From contig JAIQZU010000008.1 of the NCBI GenBank assembly GCA_021776915.1, positions 18,512 to 82,511 of the forward strand: 64,000 bases of DNA, read 5' to 3'. Below the pieces are notes generated by a model, which did no database searches, had not been told where the DNA came from, and saw only the letters and a program-made list of their open reading frames with translations. Source of the stretch: Candidatus Scalindua sp. (lineage in GTDB: Bacteria; Planctomycetota; Brocadiia; Brocadiales; Scalinduaceae). Made by a program: the position numbers and the translations under genes. Below are positions 6,850 through 16,747 of the stretch, piece by piece (the stretch's first letter is position 1; every line of letters starts with the position of its first letter).

Positions 6850-9444
6850 ATGATCGCATATTATCCCATACTGATATTTCTGTCACCTCTTGCAGCAGCG
6901 CTGATCACTGCTTTTCCGGGAGGCATCTTCGGCCGGAAGGCATATAGTATTGGGGTACTGTTCAATGTGGTGTCACTGGTAATTTCGATTATAGTGCTCT
7001 GCGAGGTCGCTGCACCAGGAAATGAGGTACTTTACCTTCCCGTTTTCTCCTCACCGTTGAGCGGCCTGCTGCATTTCGATCTATATATCGACCGGCTGGC
7101 AGCTGTGATGATGGTGCTCATATCCGGAGTCAGCATTCTCATCTCCATTTACTCCATACGGTATATGCAACCAGAACAGGGTCGTGTAAGGTTTCACACC
7201 CTGTTGTCCCTTACCACCTTTTCTCTTCTGTGCATGGTGTCAAGCGCCAACCTCTTGATGCTATTTCTCTTCTGGCAACTTCTGAGTTGGCTGCTGAGTC
7301 TCCTTTCTCATAATTATTCTCATCCGACAACCGTTAAATCCGCCTTTAAGACCTTTGTCATGTTGCGATTGGGAGATGTTGCCTTTCTCTCCGGCATTGT
7401 TCTGGCCTATAGACTGTACGGTACCCTGGATTTTCGCCAGATTTTTATCCGGGCCGCCGAGGTTTCTACTACATTTTCCCTCTGGCCGGGCGGGGGGCTT
7501 GAGATCAACGCCGTCACTGCCGTTACCCTGCTGATCTTTGTCGGAGCCATGAGCAAGTCGGCCCAATTCCCATTGCATACGTGGCTTCCGGAATCTCTGT
7601 ACGCGCCGACGCCGGTCCATGCCCTTCTGCATGCGGGAATCATCAATGCCGGCGGATTCCTGTTAAATCGTCTTGCTCCACTCTATGTTCACAGCCCATC
7701 CACCCTGCATGTGATTTTCGTCATCGGTCTGCTTACAACTATTCTTGGGGCAAGCATGATGCTGACCCAGAACGATATTAAAAAAACACTGGGATACTCC
7801 ACCATCGGGCAGATGGGCTATATGATAATGGAGTGCGGGCTGGGGGCATTTGCCCTGGCGATTTTCCATCTCATAGCACACGGTCTGTTTAAAGGCTCAA
7901 TCTTCTTAAACTGCGGCCGTGTGATCCATGATGCGCGCCAGGAACAAAGATCCCCTTACAAGGAGGAAACAGTGGAGTGGATGGGCTTTTCTCGTTTGGC
8001 CTGGATTATCGGATTTGCCGCAACTCTTATCCTTCCACTGATCATCATTTTAGCCGCGCATGGTGTTTTAAAAATACCAGTGGATGATTCACAACAAGGT
8101 ATCGTGATATTACTCTTCTTTTGTTGGGTGACTTCATCCCAGGTCATCCTGTCCATCTACCATTTACGAATTGCCTCCTGGAAAGTGGTGGTAATCATGC
8201 TTCTGGCCCTGCTTGTTAGTGTCTTTACCTATCTGCTGGTAGTAGAGAAATTCACCTACTTCCTGTATCCAACAGCCGGGCAGGTACACCTCTTTTACCG
8301 AGCCGCCGCATTGCCTGGTATGGTTTTCGATTTCCTTGTGGCAGCGATGACACTGTTTGTTGTACTGGGCTGGATACTCTACTATGCCGAGGGCCATGGA
8401 AAAACGATACGGATGCCAAAATGGATAAATGTGCTGGAGGATCGCATGTATCTTCTTCTTGTGAACCGCCTCTATCTGGATATTTTATCTCACAGACTCT
8501 ATCGTAGGTTCACACGCGTTGCACATCTCTTTGATAAGGGAAAGCCATTTCGGTATTTATCGGTATTGATTGCATCTGGCCTTGTTTTTACAGCGATAAT
8601 TCCTATGAGAGATATGTCAATCGCGAACGTATTGATATTTTTTGTTCTTGCACTCATGCTTCCTCTGTTCCCTTTCCATGGGGTCTATGTTGCCGCTTTG
8701 TCACGTCTGTCAGGAATTTTACCCGTATGTCTGGCATTCATACTGCCGGCTGTGGGATTCTGCGGAGCAATGGTTCTTCTTCCAGAAATGTCAATGATAA
8801 TGCTCAAAGGCGTAAGCGTACTGGCATTGTGCGGTGCCGTTTATGGTTCGCTTAAAGCCATGATGCAATACAAAGTTACTCACACGTCGGCCTACATGGG
8901 TGTTGCCTTATATTCCATCCTGTGGTGGTATCTGGCCAACACGGGAACTTATACTCCACAGGCGGTAGCCTATGCAGTCGCTGTGTCACTGGTCATCAGC
9001 GGACTGTTCTTTGCCTGGCATTGTGTGCGGGTGAGGTATGGAGATATGAGCCTGGACATGATCGGCGGACTGGCACGGCCTATGCCGCGATTTGGCATCT
9101 TGCTGTCACTGCTGGTGATGGCGGCCATTGGCCTTCCTCCATTTGGCCTTTTTTCCGGCTATATGGAAATGCTGATCCACCCATCCATTACGATGTCCTG
9201 GGAGTTGATTGTCATTCTGCTTTCCTGGCTTGCGGTCTCCTGGTACTTGTTCAAGCTGATGCAACGGCTCCTCTTTGGCCCGCACCGTTCTGACATCCTC
9301 TATGAGGATCTACGTTTTACCGAATTAGCTTTCTTAGTGATCGTGATATTAGTACTTGGAATCCAAGGCATAACGCCGTACGGATTTTGCGAATCTCTCA
9401 TGCTCACTGATGGATATAATTTTCTCCTGGAGATATGCCAATGA
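6850..9444 (+). CDS. dabB: DabB-like NuoL-family proton/cation channel with an extra NuoM-like half
   Basis: DabB is the membrane partner that energises DabA for unidirectional CO2-to-bicarbonate conversion. Residues about 1-500 match the NuoL/DabB antiporter fold: an S-K-S segment in GAMSKSAQFPLHTWLPES, the TPVHALLHAGIINAGG helix, and NDIKKTLGYSTIGQMGYMIM. The protein is 864 residues, well above the ~500-560 usual for DabB. Residues about 565-864 look like the second half of a NuoM-type subunit (PFHGVYVAALSRL at 608, then GGLARPMP and GLPPFGLFSGY), but the expected channel lysines are missing. AGGAAGG precedes the ATG. It overlaps dabA by 4 bp. Confidence 0.88.
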   Translation: MIAYYPILIFLSPLAAALITAFPGGIFGRKAYSIGVLFNVVSLVISIIVLCEVAAPGNEVLYLPVFSSPLSGLLHFDLYIDRLAAVMMVLISGVSILISIYSIRYMQPEQGRVRFHTLLSLTTFSLLCMVSSANLLMLFLFWQLLSWLLSLLSHNYSHPTTVKSAFKTFVMLRLGDVAFLSGIVLAYRLYGTLDFRQIFIRAAEVSTTFSLWPGGGLEINAVTAVTLLIFVGAMSKSAQFPLHTWLPESLYAPTPVHALLHAGIINAGGFLLNRLAPLYVHSPSTLHVIFVIGLLTTILGASMMLTQNDIKKTLGYSTIGQMGYMIMECGLGAFALAIFHLIAHGLFKGSIFLNCGRVIHDARQEQRSPYKEETVEWMGFSRLAWIIGFAATLILPLIIILAAHGVLKIPVDDSQQGIVILLFFCWVTSSQVILSIYHLRIASWKVVVIMLLALLVSVFTYLLVVEKFTYFLYPTAGQVHLFYRAAALPGMVFDFLVAAMTLFVVLGWILYYAEGHGKTIRMPKWINVLEDRMYLLLVNRLYLDILSHRLYRRFTRVAHLFDKGKPFRYLSVLIASGLVFTAIIPMRDMSIANVLIFFVLALMLPLFPFHGVYVAALSRLSGILPVCLAFILPAVGFCGAMVLLPEMSMIMLKGVSVLALCGAVYGSLKAMMQYKVTHTSAYMGVALYSILWWYLANTGTYTPQAVAYAVAVSLVISGLFFAWHCVRVRYGDMSLDMIGGLARPMPRFGILLSLLVMAAIGLPPFGLFSGYMEMLIHPSITMSWELIVILLSWLAVSWYLFKLMQRLLFGPHRSDILYEDLRFTELAFLVIVILVLGIQGITPYGFCESLMLTDGYNFLLEICQ

Positions 9445-12400
9445 AACAAACAGTAGCCACCCCATGTACTGCAACCGAACGGACACAACTCAGAGAACTG
9501 GTGCAAAGCTCAAGCGAAATCATCGCATATTACTGGCCCATGCTCAACTTTGTTCATCACAACCCGTTGCATGGTTTGGAACACCTCCATTTTGAGGAGG
9601 CAGTGCGTCGCGGCCATCAGCTCCTGGGAGGGAAAGGATATCTGTCCTGCGAACTCTTTCGGGACTATGCCCGCTCAGGCAGGATTCTTCCTTATCATAT
9701 AAGTGCCGCCCTGAAGTCGCTAGAGAGAGATAAGCAGGTGACGCTGGGGAAGCGTGAGGTTGCCCACATCGAGGTTCTTCAAGCCCATCTTCTCCAGGGG
9801 ATCTCAGTGCCGGCTGACGAAACGCTGGAGGCCATGATCAATAGGCATCCGGATCGGCTTATTATAGAATCTCTGGAAAACCATGTTTTCCCTGTGCTGG
9901 AAACACCAACAATTCAGGACACAATAAAAACCTGTATCCTTGAGGAGCAACAGGCGCTTGGTCGGTGTAGTACACTGGCGAATTGGTGTGACCGCATCCT
10001 GGGTACTCAGATAACACAGCAGATCAATCAGGAATTGATCAAATGGCTTGAAGCCTTTTTGGATGAGGGCCATGCCGGATGGCCCATGCCAGATAGGGAA
10101 AAGGGTTTCTATGGAGCATGGAAATTGCTAGCCGGTCTTGAATGGTCTCCCTGTGAAATACAGGATAGCAAAAAGAAGCTCGTCTGTCTGCCGGCACACC
10201 CGGAGGACGCTCTTCATGAACATCTTACGGTCCTTGGCATTCCAGTGGAAACATGGCGGGACTATATCACTCTTCAACTTACAGCCTTACCCGGCTGGGC
10301 AGGTTTTGTCAAATGGAGGGAGGACCAGACCGAGTACGAATGGCAGCAGGCCCATCCAATTGATTTGATACAATATCTTGCGGTGCGCGTATGGTATGAG
10401 CGAGAGCTTGTCCAGAAGACCTGTCGGGAACAACTTGGGATTGATGGAAATATTGGTGCAATTTCAACCGACATGCAAAGACGGCCACATCTCTATTTTA
10501 TGAAGAGGGAGCGTACAATTGGCAAATTACCTGCCTCTTACGCCGAACAGGTCGATAGGAGTTTTCATGGAAGGATCAGCAACAGGAATACGAAACAGGA
10601 TGAGTGGAAAGCGCTGGCTGAACGCTATGAGGCAGAGTTGGCCCCTCGCCATGCTCAGGTAACGCGAAAGGGCGCTGCTTTGCGGCTGCTCACCATCGCC
10701 AACGCTCTTGGGATCCCGCCCTCTCTTATGATGGGAGCAGATCCAGAGCAGTTGCGGGAAATGTTGGATTGGCTGGATTCCTTTCCAGAATCGAACCATG
10801 GGCCTGTATGGTTGAAGGCGTTTGAAATCGGTTACCAGGAACAACTCATTGACAAGCTAAGTCCAAATTTTTTCAAACCGCAATCGGCTCCCCATGACAT
10901 CCGGAGTGTGGTAAGGCCTCTTGCACAGGTGGTATTTTGTATTGATGTACGGTCTGAACCGTTCCGGCGACACCTGGAGGCGATTGGGAACTATGAAACA
11001 TTTGGTTTTGCCGGATTCTTTTCAGTTTTCATTCGTTATCGGGCTTTTGGCAGCCATAATGAAACAAATCAGTTTCCGGTAATTGTGAAGGCGAAGAATG
11101 TGGTACACGAACTCCCCCGTACCTATCAAGGTCAGTTTGTTTCCAGGCACCTTTACAGATCCACGCTGGTTCATGCGGGGCATAAGCTTTTACATGATCT
11201 TAAAGAGAATGTAATTACTCCTTATGTCATGGTGGAGTCGCTCGGCTGGTTTTATATCATTCCATTTGTGGGAAAGACTATTTTCAAAACATGCTATCGG
11301 AACTGTGCTGACTGGCTTAGGCGCACATTCATATCTCCCATAGCCACTACCATGACTGTGGACCAACAGTCAAGGTCTGAAGTGGAAGATATGCTGGCTG
11401 CCGAGCAACGCGAGGCCATTCGTGGTGCATTTGCGACACGGTATGGAAGTCGTGGACAACATGTCAGCCCGGAGTGGCTGGAAACCTTACGCCAGTGGGC
11501 ATTGGATGAAAACAGCTTCAATAATCGAAGTTCGAATGATCCGGCTCAGGCATTTGGCTTGTCCGAGAGGGAGGTAAAGGCATTTCTCAGAGAACTGCGT
11601 TATCATTACAAGATCAACAGTGATGATGCCTTTGAGCGAGTGGAAAAAACCATCAAAATCGGCATAAATTTCGCGGACCAGGTGCAAACGCTGGAAAATG
11701 CTTTCCGGATAATGGGGCTGACACGAACTTTCTCTCGTCTGGTGCTCTTTTGTGCCCATGGCAGTTCCTCAGATAATAATCCATTTGAAGCCGCATTGGA
11801 CTGCGGTGCTTGCGGTGGCAATGAGGGAAGTCCGAACTCCCGCATCCTCGCTACCATGGCTAATAAACCCCTGGTACGTGAACAGCTTGCCAGGAATGGC
11901 ATCTCTATTCCTCAGGACACCCATTTCATTGCGGGAAGACACGACACCACCACTGATGAGGTACAGATCTTCGATTTGGAGGATCTCCCTTCTACCCATC
12001 AACACGATTTGCTTCACTTGATCCAAGACCTCAAGGAAACCAGTGTTCGCAATAGCCAGGAACGATGTACCAAATTTCCAGAGGTTAAAATATCTCTTAC
12101 ACCGATCAAAGCAACACGGCATACTAGCGGACGCAGTTGTGACTGGAGTCAAATCCGCCCTGAATGGGGACTGTCTGGCAACGCGGCATTTATAATCGGG
12201 TCTCGCAAGCTGAGTCAGGGGATCAACCTTGAAGGGAAAGTCTTTCTGCATTCTTATGATTATCTGGAAGATCCGACAGGCCAATTCCTCGAGATACTAA
12301 TGACTGCTCCCCAGGTAGTGGGTCAATGGATCAACATGGAGCATTATTTTTCCACAGTAGATAACGAAGTTTATGGTAGTGGAAGCAAGATTTACCATAA

Positions 12401-12695
12401 TGTAGTAGGACGGTTCGGGATTATGTCCGGACCCCAAAGTGACCTGCGCGCAGGTTTGGCTCAGCAGTCCGTCATGGACGGCCAGCGGCCTTTTCATGAG
12501 CCAATGCGTTTGTTCACTCTGATTGAAGCTCCAAGGGAGTGGATCAGCCGGATTATCCTGAAGCATCGCGTCCTTCAGCATTATTACGACAACGAATGGG
12601 TATACCTGGCAGTGTTTGATCCGAAAGAGAAAATCTATTATCGTTACATCCCGAAGCAGGGATTCACACAGGTGAGAAGCCAAGTCCTTCCCTGA
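9441..12695 (+). CDS. dabA: DabA, DUF2309 carbonic-anhydrase-like subunit of the DAB inorganic-carbon pump
   Basis: The start at 9441 forms an ATGA overlap with the dabB stop and has GGAG 8 nt upstream. It is preferred over the ATG at 9435. The resulting protein has 1084 residues. The DUF2309 signature is intact: VVFCIDVRSEPFRRHLE supplies Cys500 and Asp502, and FCAHGSSSDNNPFEAALDCG supplies His773 and Cys788. These are the four residues expected around the beta-carbonic-anhydrase-like zinc site. DabA sits on the inner face of the membrane with DabB and hydrates CO2 to bicarbonate vectorially. The N-terminal HHNPLHGLEHLHFEEAV stretch is also characteristic. Genetic linkage to a SulP carrier reinforces the assignment. 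Confidence 0.95.
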   Translation: MKQTVATPCTATERTQLRELVQSSSEIIAYYWPMLNFVHHNPLHGLEHLHFEEAVRRGHQLLGGKGYLSCELFRDYARSGRILPYHISAALKSLERDKQVTLGKREVAHIEVLQAHLLQGISVPADETLEAMINRHPDRLIIESLENHVFPVLETPTIQDTIKTCILEEQQALGRCSTLANWCDRILGTQITQQINQELIKWLEAFLDEGHAGWPMPDREKGFYGAWKLLAGLEWSPCEIQDSKKKLVCLPAHPEDALHEHLTVLGIPVETWRDYITLQLTALPGWAGFVKWREDQTEYEWQQAHPIDLIQYLAVRVWYERELVQKTCREQLGIDGNIGAISTDMQRRPHLYFMKRERTIGKLPASYAEQVDRSFHGRISNRNTKQDEWKALAERYEAELAPRHAQVTRKGAALRLLTIANALGIPPSLMMGADPEQLREMLDWLDSFPESNHGPVWLKAFEIGYQEQLIDKLSPNFFKPQSAPHDIRSVVRPLAQVVFCIDVRSEPFRRHLEAIGNYETFGFAGFFSVFIRYRAFGSHNETNQFPVIVKAKNVVHELPRTYQGQFVSRHLYRSTLVHAGHKLLHDLKENVITPYVMVESLGWFYIIPFVGKTIFKTCYRNCADWLRRTFISPIATTMTVDQQSRSEVEDMLAAEQREAIRGAFATRYGSRGQHVSPEWLETLRQWALDENSFNNRSSNDPAQAFGLSEREVKAFLRELRYHYKINSDDAFERVEKTIKIGINFADQVQTLENAFRIMGLTRTFSRLVLFCAHGSSSDNNPFEAALDCGACGGNEGSPNSRILATMANKPLVREQLARNGISIPQDTHFIAGRHDTTTDEVQIFDLEDLPSTHQHDLLHLIQDLKETSVRNSQERCTKFPEVKISLTPIKATRHTSGRSCDWSQIRPEWGLSGNAAFIIGSRKLSQGINLEGKVFLHSYDYLEDPTGQFLEILMTAPQVVGQWINMEHYFSTVDNEVYGSGSKIYHNVVGRFGIMSGPQSDLRAGLAQQSVMDGQRPFHEPMRLFTLIEAPREWISRIILKHRVLQHYYDNEWVYLAVFDPKEKIYYRYIPKQGFTQVRSQVLP

Positions 12696-12711
12696 CTACG
12701 TGCCATCTTGA

Positions 12712-12957
12712 GTGTATTGTATAGCTTTAGTTACAATACCGTCGCCTTATAATTTTAAACGATTATGCGAACTCAATGTAGTTGAGCAGGTATCCAATAT
12801 ATGCCATACAACTATTGCTCAGAGTGCGTGGAATTCCGGACAGGAGTTAACAGTTCATGGCTGGATATATTGTCTTGAAGCCGGGCTGTTAACGGATTTG
12901 AATACCTGCATTTCCAGTAAAGAGGAAGAATACACCAGGTTTCATATTATCGAATAA
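12712..12957 (+). pseudogene. 3' remnant of a beta-carbonic anhydrase gene
   Basis: The frame (GTG at 12712, no ribosome-binding site) encodes LCELNVVEQVSNICHTTIAQ, SAWNSGQELTVHGWIYCLEA and GLLTDL. This is the C-terminal segment of beta-class carbonic anhydrases (ELNVxEQV ... VHGWIY ... GLLxDL). The N-terminal two thirds, with the Cys-Asp-His-Cys zinc ligands, are absent. The segment starts only 16 bp after the dabA stop, so the gene was probably deleted from its 5' side. The C-terminal end appears complete. It is unlikely to be active even if translated. Confidence 0.8.
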
Positions 12958-13049
12958 TCCGTGTTTACGTATTATGTTGAATCCGTCAAGGGTGTTTTCT
13001 GTGAGAAATGAATATTGCTTGTAACGGTTTACATGATATACACCGGTAT

Positions 13050-14624
13050 TTAAACGTCGAAGCCGGAATAGGAGAGGTTGAAGCTCTTATTAATGAGAGG
13101 AAAATCAGGGACAATATTGTAGTCTTTTGCAGCATGGCCAATAACCATCCAATTCAAGAATGAAGGATCCCTGACGTCAACCCTGCTGATGTTTCCATCT
13201 GAGTCAGTTGCCGCAAAGTAAACAATCTCACCTCTCCATCCCTCGGTTATTCCTATTGCGTAACAATTTTTCTTTAACGATATCTCTTTTGTTGCTACAA
13301 GCACCGATCTGACAGGTTTCATTTTTAATGCCTCCTGTATGATTTTTATAGATGTATAAACCTCTTTCACGCGAACATGAAATCTTGCATAGACATCTCC
13401 ATCTTTCTCGGTTGCAATATCAAAAGGGAATTTGTCATAAGCCGCATAAGGATAATTTATCCTGGCGTCAACCTTAAGCCCAATTGATCTGGCCACTATA
13501 CCAACCACTCCATGGTCACCGGCAACTTGAGGTTCTAATATTCCTGTCCGTTCCAGCCTGTTTAACAGGGAACTGCTTTCTTCCGCTATTTCTATAACTT
13601 CAGTGAAGTCTTGCCTCAATCTTATCATCTCCTGTAAGAGTTCGTCTTTAAGTTGTGGAGGAATATCTTTTGTGACTCCACCAATCACGTTTACTCCCCT
13701 TAGAAAACGGCTGCCTGTCAGACGCTCATTCCATTGCATAACAATTTCCCGCATACGCGCTCCATGGCTACCGCCAAAATTGAAACCTGTATCCAGCATT
13801 ATTGCCCCAATGTCGCCAAAATGGTTTGCCAGCCTTTCGAGTTCTGAATAGATAACTCTGAGATATTCTGATATTTCAGGCACTTCAGTTTCGTTTAACG
13901 ACTCTATTGCCTGGCAGAATGCGAGGGAGTGGCTGAATGAACTATCACCGGAAATCCTTTCAGATAATCTCACCTTCTCATTCAATGGGAGGATTTCAAA
14001 GAGTTTTTCGCTGCCTTTGTGTGTATATCCCAATTTTGGCTCTAATAAGACTATCTCTTCGCCGGCCATACTAAAGCGGAAATGTCCAGGCTCAATAATA
14101 CCTGCATGGACTGGCCCTACAGGTATCTCATAAATACCTTCGCCCTCAATTTTCTGGAAATTATAAGGTGTATTTGCCGTTTCCGGCCTCTCCTGCCAGT
14201 TAAAATCCTTCCTCAATGGAAACAGATTATCAGGCCAGTTTTCATGTAGGATAATGGGTCTCGGGTTTAGATGTCCTGTCGGCGTCAGTCCGAAGAACGA
14301 TTTGATTTTTCTTTCATATTCTGCCGTTTCATGAACAGCGCCTGCAAGAGAAGGGAATTTCTCTTCATTATACAGTAGTAAATATGGAACCAGGAAGATG
14401 TTTTCTCCCGGCACACCGAAAACATAGAAAATCTTAAATGATTCATTTTCCTTTCTCTCATCGGTTGCGGCTATTGTCTTCAGAGGTAATTTGTCCGTGT
14501 GGTAAAGCTTATAGACAACACGAGAAATATTGTTTGAGTAGATTTTGTATGTAATAATATTTCCCGAAATCTCGGGTTTCGTATTTTTCGGTACGTATTT
14601 ATCAATGATTTGATTATGGTCCAT
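13050..14624 (-). CDS. Ehr large subunit: HyfG/NuoCD-like, Ni-Fe ligands lost
   Basis: This 524-residue protein has an N-terminal NuoC-like part (to about 135) and a NuoD/hydrogenase-large-subunit part (EIPVGPVHAGIIEPGHFRFS ... EPKLGYTHKGSEKLFE). In group-4 [NiFe] hydrogenases the first ligand motif is R-x-C-G-x-C. Here it is ERISGDS, with Ser225 and Ser228 at the cysteine positions. The C-terminal D-P-C-x-x-C motif reads DPSFLN, with Ser488 and Asn491. The Ni-Fe site therefore cannot form. The sequence continues VPDFPLINKSFNLSYSG, as in related Ehr/Hyf proteins. It is the last gene of the six-gene operon, 1 bp after hyfF. Its real substrate, if any, is unknown. Confidence 0.9.
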   Translation of the reverse strand: MDHNQIIDKYVPKNTKPEISGNIITYKIYSNNISRVVYKLYHTDKLPLKTIAATDERKENESFKIFYVFGVPGENIFLVPYLLLYNEEKFPSLAGAVHETAEYERKIKSFFGLTPTGHLNPRPIILHENWPDNLFPLRKDFNWQERPETANTPYNFQKIEGEGIYEIPVGPVHAGIIEPGHFRFSMAGEEIVLLEPKLGYTHKGSEKLFEILPLNEKVRLSERISGDSSFSHSLAFCQAIESLNETEVPEISEYLRVIYSELERLANHFGDIGAIMLDTGFNFGGSHGARMREIVMQWNERLTGSRFLRGVNVIGGVTKDIPPQLKDELLQEMIRLRQDFTEVIEIAEESSSLLNRLERTGILEPQVAGDHGVVGIVARSIGLKVDARINYPYAAYDKFPFDIATEKDGDVYARFHVRVKEVYTSIKIIQEALKMKPVRSVLVATKEISLKKNCYAIGITEGWRGEIVYFAATDSDGNISRVDVRDPSFLNWMVIGHAAKDYNIVPDFPLINKSFNLSYSGFDV

Positions 14625-14625
14625 T

Positions 14626-16074
14626 TTAGTAATTAGAGACAGCAGTCTCTATTAAAAGTTTGATAGAAGATGGAAGATAAAAACCAAGGATTATAAGTAT
14701 GGAAACCAGAACAATTGAAGGCAGAATAGTCCCTGTATTCAGTTCACCCTTTGGAATAGATTCCCCGTTCCTCCCGAATATCATAGAAACAACATGTCTT
14801 AGAAAACCTGCAAAAACAAGCGCAAAAGAGAATAGCACAATGGCAGTAACAACCGGGTGTTCTTTAATCCCTGCAGTTAAGAGATATAATTTAGTTATGA
14901 AGATACCAAACGGAGGCACTCCGGTTATAGTTAAAAATCCAATAAGTAGTGTTATGCTTGTTATCGGCAATACAGAAAGAGTACCTCTGACATTTGCAAT
15001 CTCTTTTGAATGGTATTTCAAGAATATATTGCCGGCTGAAAAAAAGAGGATTGGTTTTGCAAGTGAATGGTAAATCATGTGAAGTATGGCGGCAAAAGCG
15101 CCTATGCCGCCAAAACCAAAACCTAAAGCCATAATTCCCATATGCTCAATACTGGAATATGCAAAGAGGCGTTTGTAATCTTTTTGAATAAGAATGAAGA
15201 ATGAAGCTATCAACACTGAAGCCGAACCAAAAACAATCAGCAATGTCTGTGAAAACTCCGTGCCTACAGAACTGTCAACAATTACCTTGAAGTGAAGTAT
15301 TGCGTAAAAGGCAACGCTTAAGAGCACGCCTGACAACAAGCTGCTTATGGGTACTGGGGCGTTGCTGTGTGCGTCAGGCAGCCATGTATGCATTGGCACA
15401 AGTCCCATCTTTGTCCCGTATCCTATAAGAACAAATATGAAGGCAGTTTTTGCGACAAATGGATTGAAAGTAGAGGCATTTGACAGAATCGTCTGCCAGT
15501 GAATCATACCATGATGATCACTTACACCAATTGTTGGAGAAAAGAACAGAAGTGTGCCAAAAAAGCCAAGAAGAAGCCCGACAGAATTAATAATCAGATA
15601 CTTCCAGGCGGCATCTATTGCCTCCGGCTTATTATAGAAACTTACCAGAAAGGCAGTAGAAAGTGTTGTCCCTTCAATTGAAACCCACATGATAATCGGG
15701 CTTGTAGTAACAACTGCTGACAGCATGGCAAATAAAAATAGATTAAGGAAAATATAATATTGCTTTACTCTGCTAAAACCAATAATATCCTCTTTCGCTT
15801 CTTCCCTTACATAGCTGATAGAATACCATGAAGCCACAAATCCAATAACGGCAATTATCATAACAAGAATAATACCAAGGGCATCTACAGAAAAATACGA
15901 AGTGAAAGAGTATGATCCTTTATGGTGGACTGAATACGCAATTACAAGCCCTGTCACGAGTTCAATTGCAGCAGCAGTAATAGTAAATACTTCTAACAGC
16001 AATGAATTCCTCCTTACAAAAAGCGAAAGGATTGCAGCCAGAAGCGGCGCTGAAATGAGAAAAATTATTACCAT
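14626..16074 (-). CDS. Ehr antiporter-like membrane subunit (HyfF/NuoL-M family)
   Basis: A 482-residue polytopic protein of the proton-conducting NuoL/M/N family. VSIEGTTLSTAFLVSFY carries the TM5 glutamate region. YGTKMGLVPMHTWLPDAHSN carries the lysine helix, followed by LLSGVLLSVAFYAILHF and KDYKRLFAYSSIEHMG. The helix that in NuoL carries the second lysine has Ser here, as I recall for HyfF proteins. It probably forms one ion pathway of the membrane arm. It lies between hyfE (5-bp gap) and the large subunit (1-bp gap), so translation is tightly coupled. Confidence 0.88.
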   Translation of the reverse strand: MVIIFLISAPLLAAILSLFVRRNSLLLEVFTITAAAIELVTGLVIAYSVHHKGSYSFTSYFSVDALGIILVMIIAVIGFVASWYSISYVREEAKEDIIGFSRVKQYYIFLNLFLFAMLSAVVTTSPIIMWVSIEGTTLSTAFLVSFYNKPEAIDAAWKYLIINSVGLLLGFFGTLLFFSPTIGVSDHHGMIHWQTILSNASTFNPFVAKTAFIFVLIGYGTKMGLVPMHTWLPDAHSNAPVPISSLLSGVLLSVAFYAILHFKVIVDSSVGTEFSQTLLIVFGSASVLIASFFILIQKDYKRLFAYSSIEHMGIMALGFGFGGIGAFAAILHMIYHSLAKPILFFSAGNIFLKYHSKEIANVRGTLSVLPITSITLLIGFLTITGVPPFGIFITKLYLLTAGIKEHPVVTAIVLFSFALVFAGFLRHVVSMIFGRNGESIPKGELNTGTILPSIVLVSILIILGFYLPSSIKLLIETAVSNY

Positions 16075-16079
16075 ATTTC

Positions 16080-16736
16080 CTATTCTTTCAAATCTTTCAT
16101 TGTTGTAACATTGAGAGTGCCGAATTTTCTGTATATCATAGACACAAAAACCGTTGCTATAATCACCCAGACCAAAAGGTTAAATGTGATGCCGATTTGA
16201 AGCCCGGGATTTTCTTCAAGTCCTGCAAGTGATGCAAAAGAGACTATTCCATTTTCAAGCGATAAGATACCGACCATCTGCGACAAGGCGCCTCTCCGGT
16301 TAATTATTAAAAAGATGGAGGCTAAAATAGTTGCGAAAGAGAGCAGCAAAAGATTTTCTTTAGAAGGAGCCAGTGAAACAAGCGGTTTAAGGAATTTATA
16401 ATGCGTAATTGTCAGCAATACAGTCAGTGTTAAGAGTGTCATTGGCATATTCAAATAGGTGCTGACTGCAAATTTGAATTTATGCCGTTTTACGAGATTC
16501 AAAAAGAATACTGGGGCAATAATAACTTTTATTATAAATGTAAAAACAGTTACCATCGCGAATGGCAATGAGGCTTCCTTGATTGAAATAATAATTAGTA
16601 ATAGTGTCAGCATTGAAGATTGGAACATGTACAGAAAAACAGCAGATGTGTTTTTCTTACACATATGCATGAAAATAACTGATACAAAAATCATTATTTC
16701 CATGAAATATAGAAATTGTGATGAAGCAAGGAACAT
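16080..16736 (-). CDS. Ehr membrane subunit HyfE (NuoK-related)
   Basis: A 218-residue protein with about six to seven hydrophobic helices. The HyfE signature near the end of the first two thirds, GILSLENGIVSFASLAGLEE followed by PGLQIGITFNLLVWVIIATV, is clear. HyfE corresponds to NuoK in complex I and contributes conserved glutamates to the central membrane axis. The start is 11 bp after the hyfC stop. The frame is intact, with no sign of decay, which argues that the complex is maintained despite losing its redox centres. Confidence 0.85.
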   Translation of the reverse strand: MFLASSQFLYFMEIMIFVSVIFMHMCKKNTSAVFLYMFQSSMLTLLLIIISIKEASLPFAMVTVFTFIIKVIIAPVFFLNLVKRHKFKFAVSTYLNMPMTLLTLTVLLTITHYKFLKPLVSLAPSKENLLLLSFATILASIFLIINRRGALSQMVGILSLENGIVSFASLAGLEENPGLQIGITFNLLVWVIIATVFVSMIYRKFGTLNVTTMKDLKE

Positions 16737-16747
16737 AATAATATTGC

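Noticed and set aside
12712..12957. An intact small carbonic anhydrase
   Set aside because: The zinc ligands and two thirds of the enzyme are missing. Only the C-terminal segment remains.
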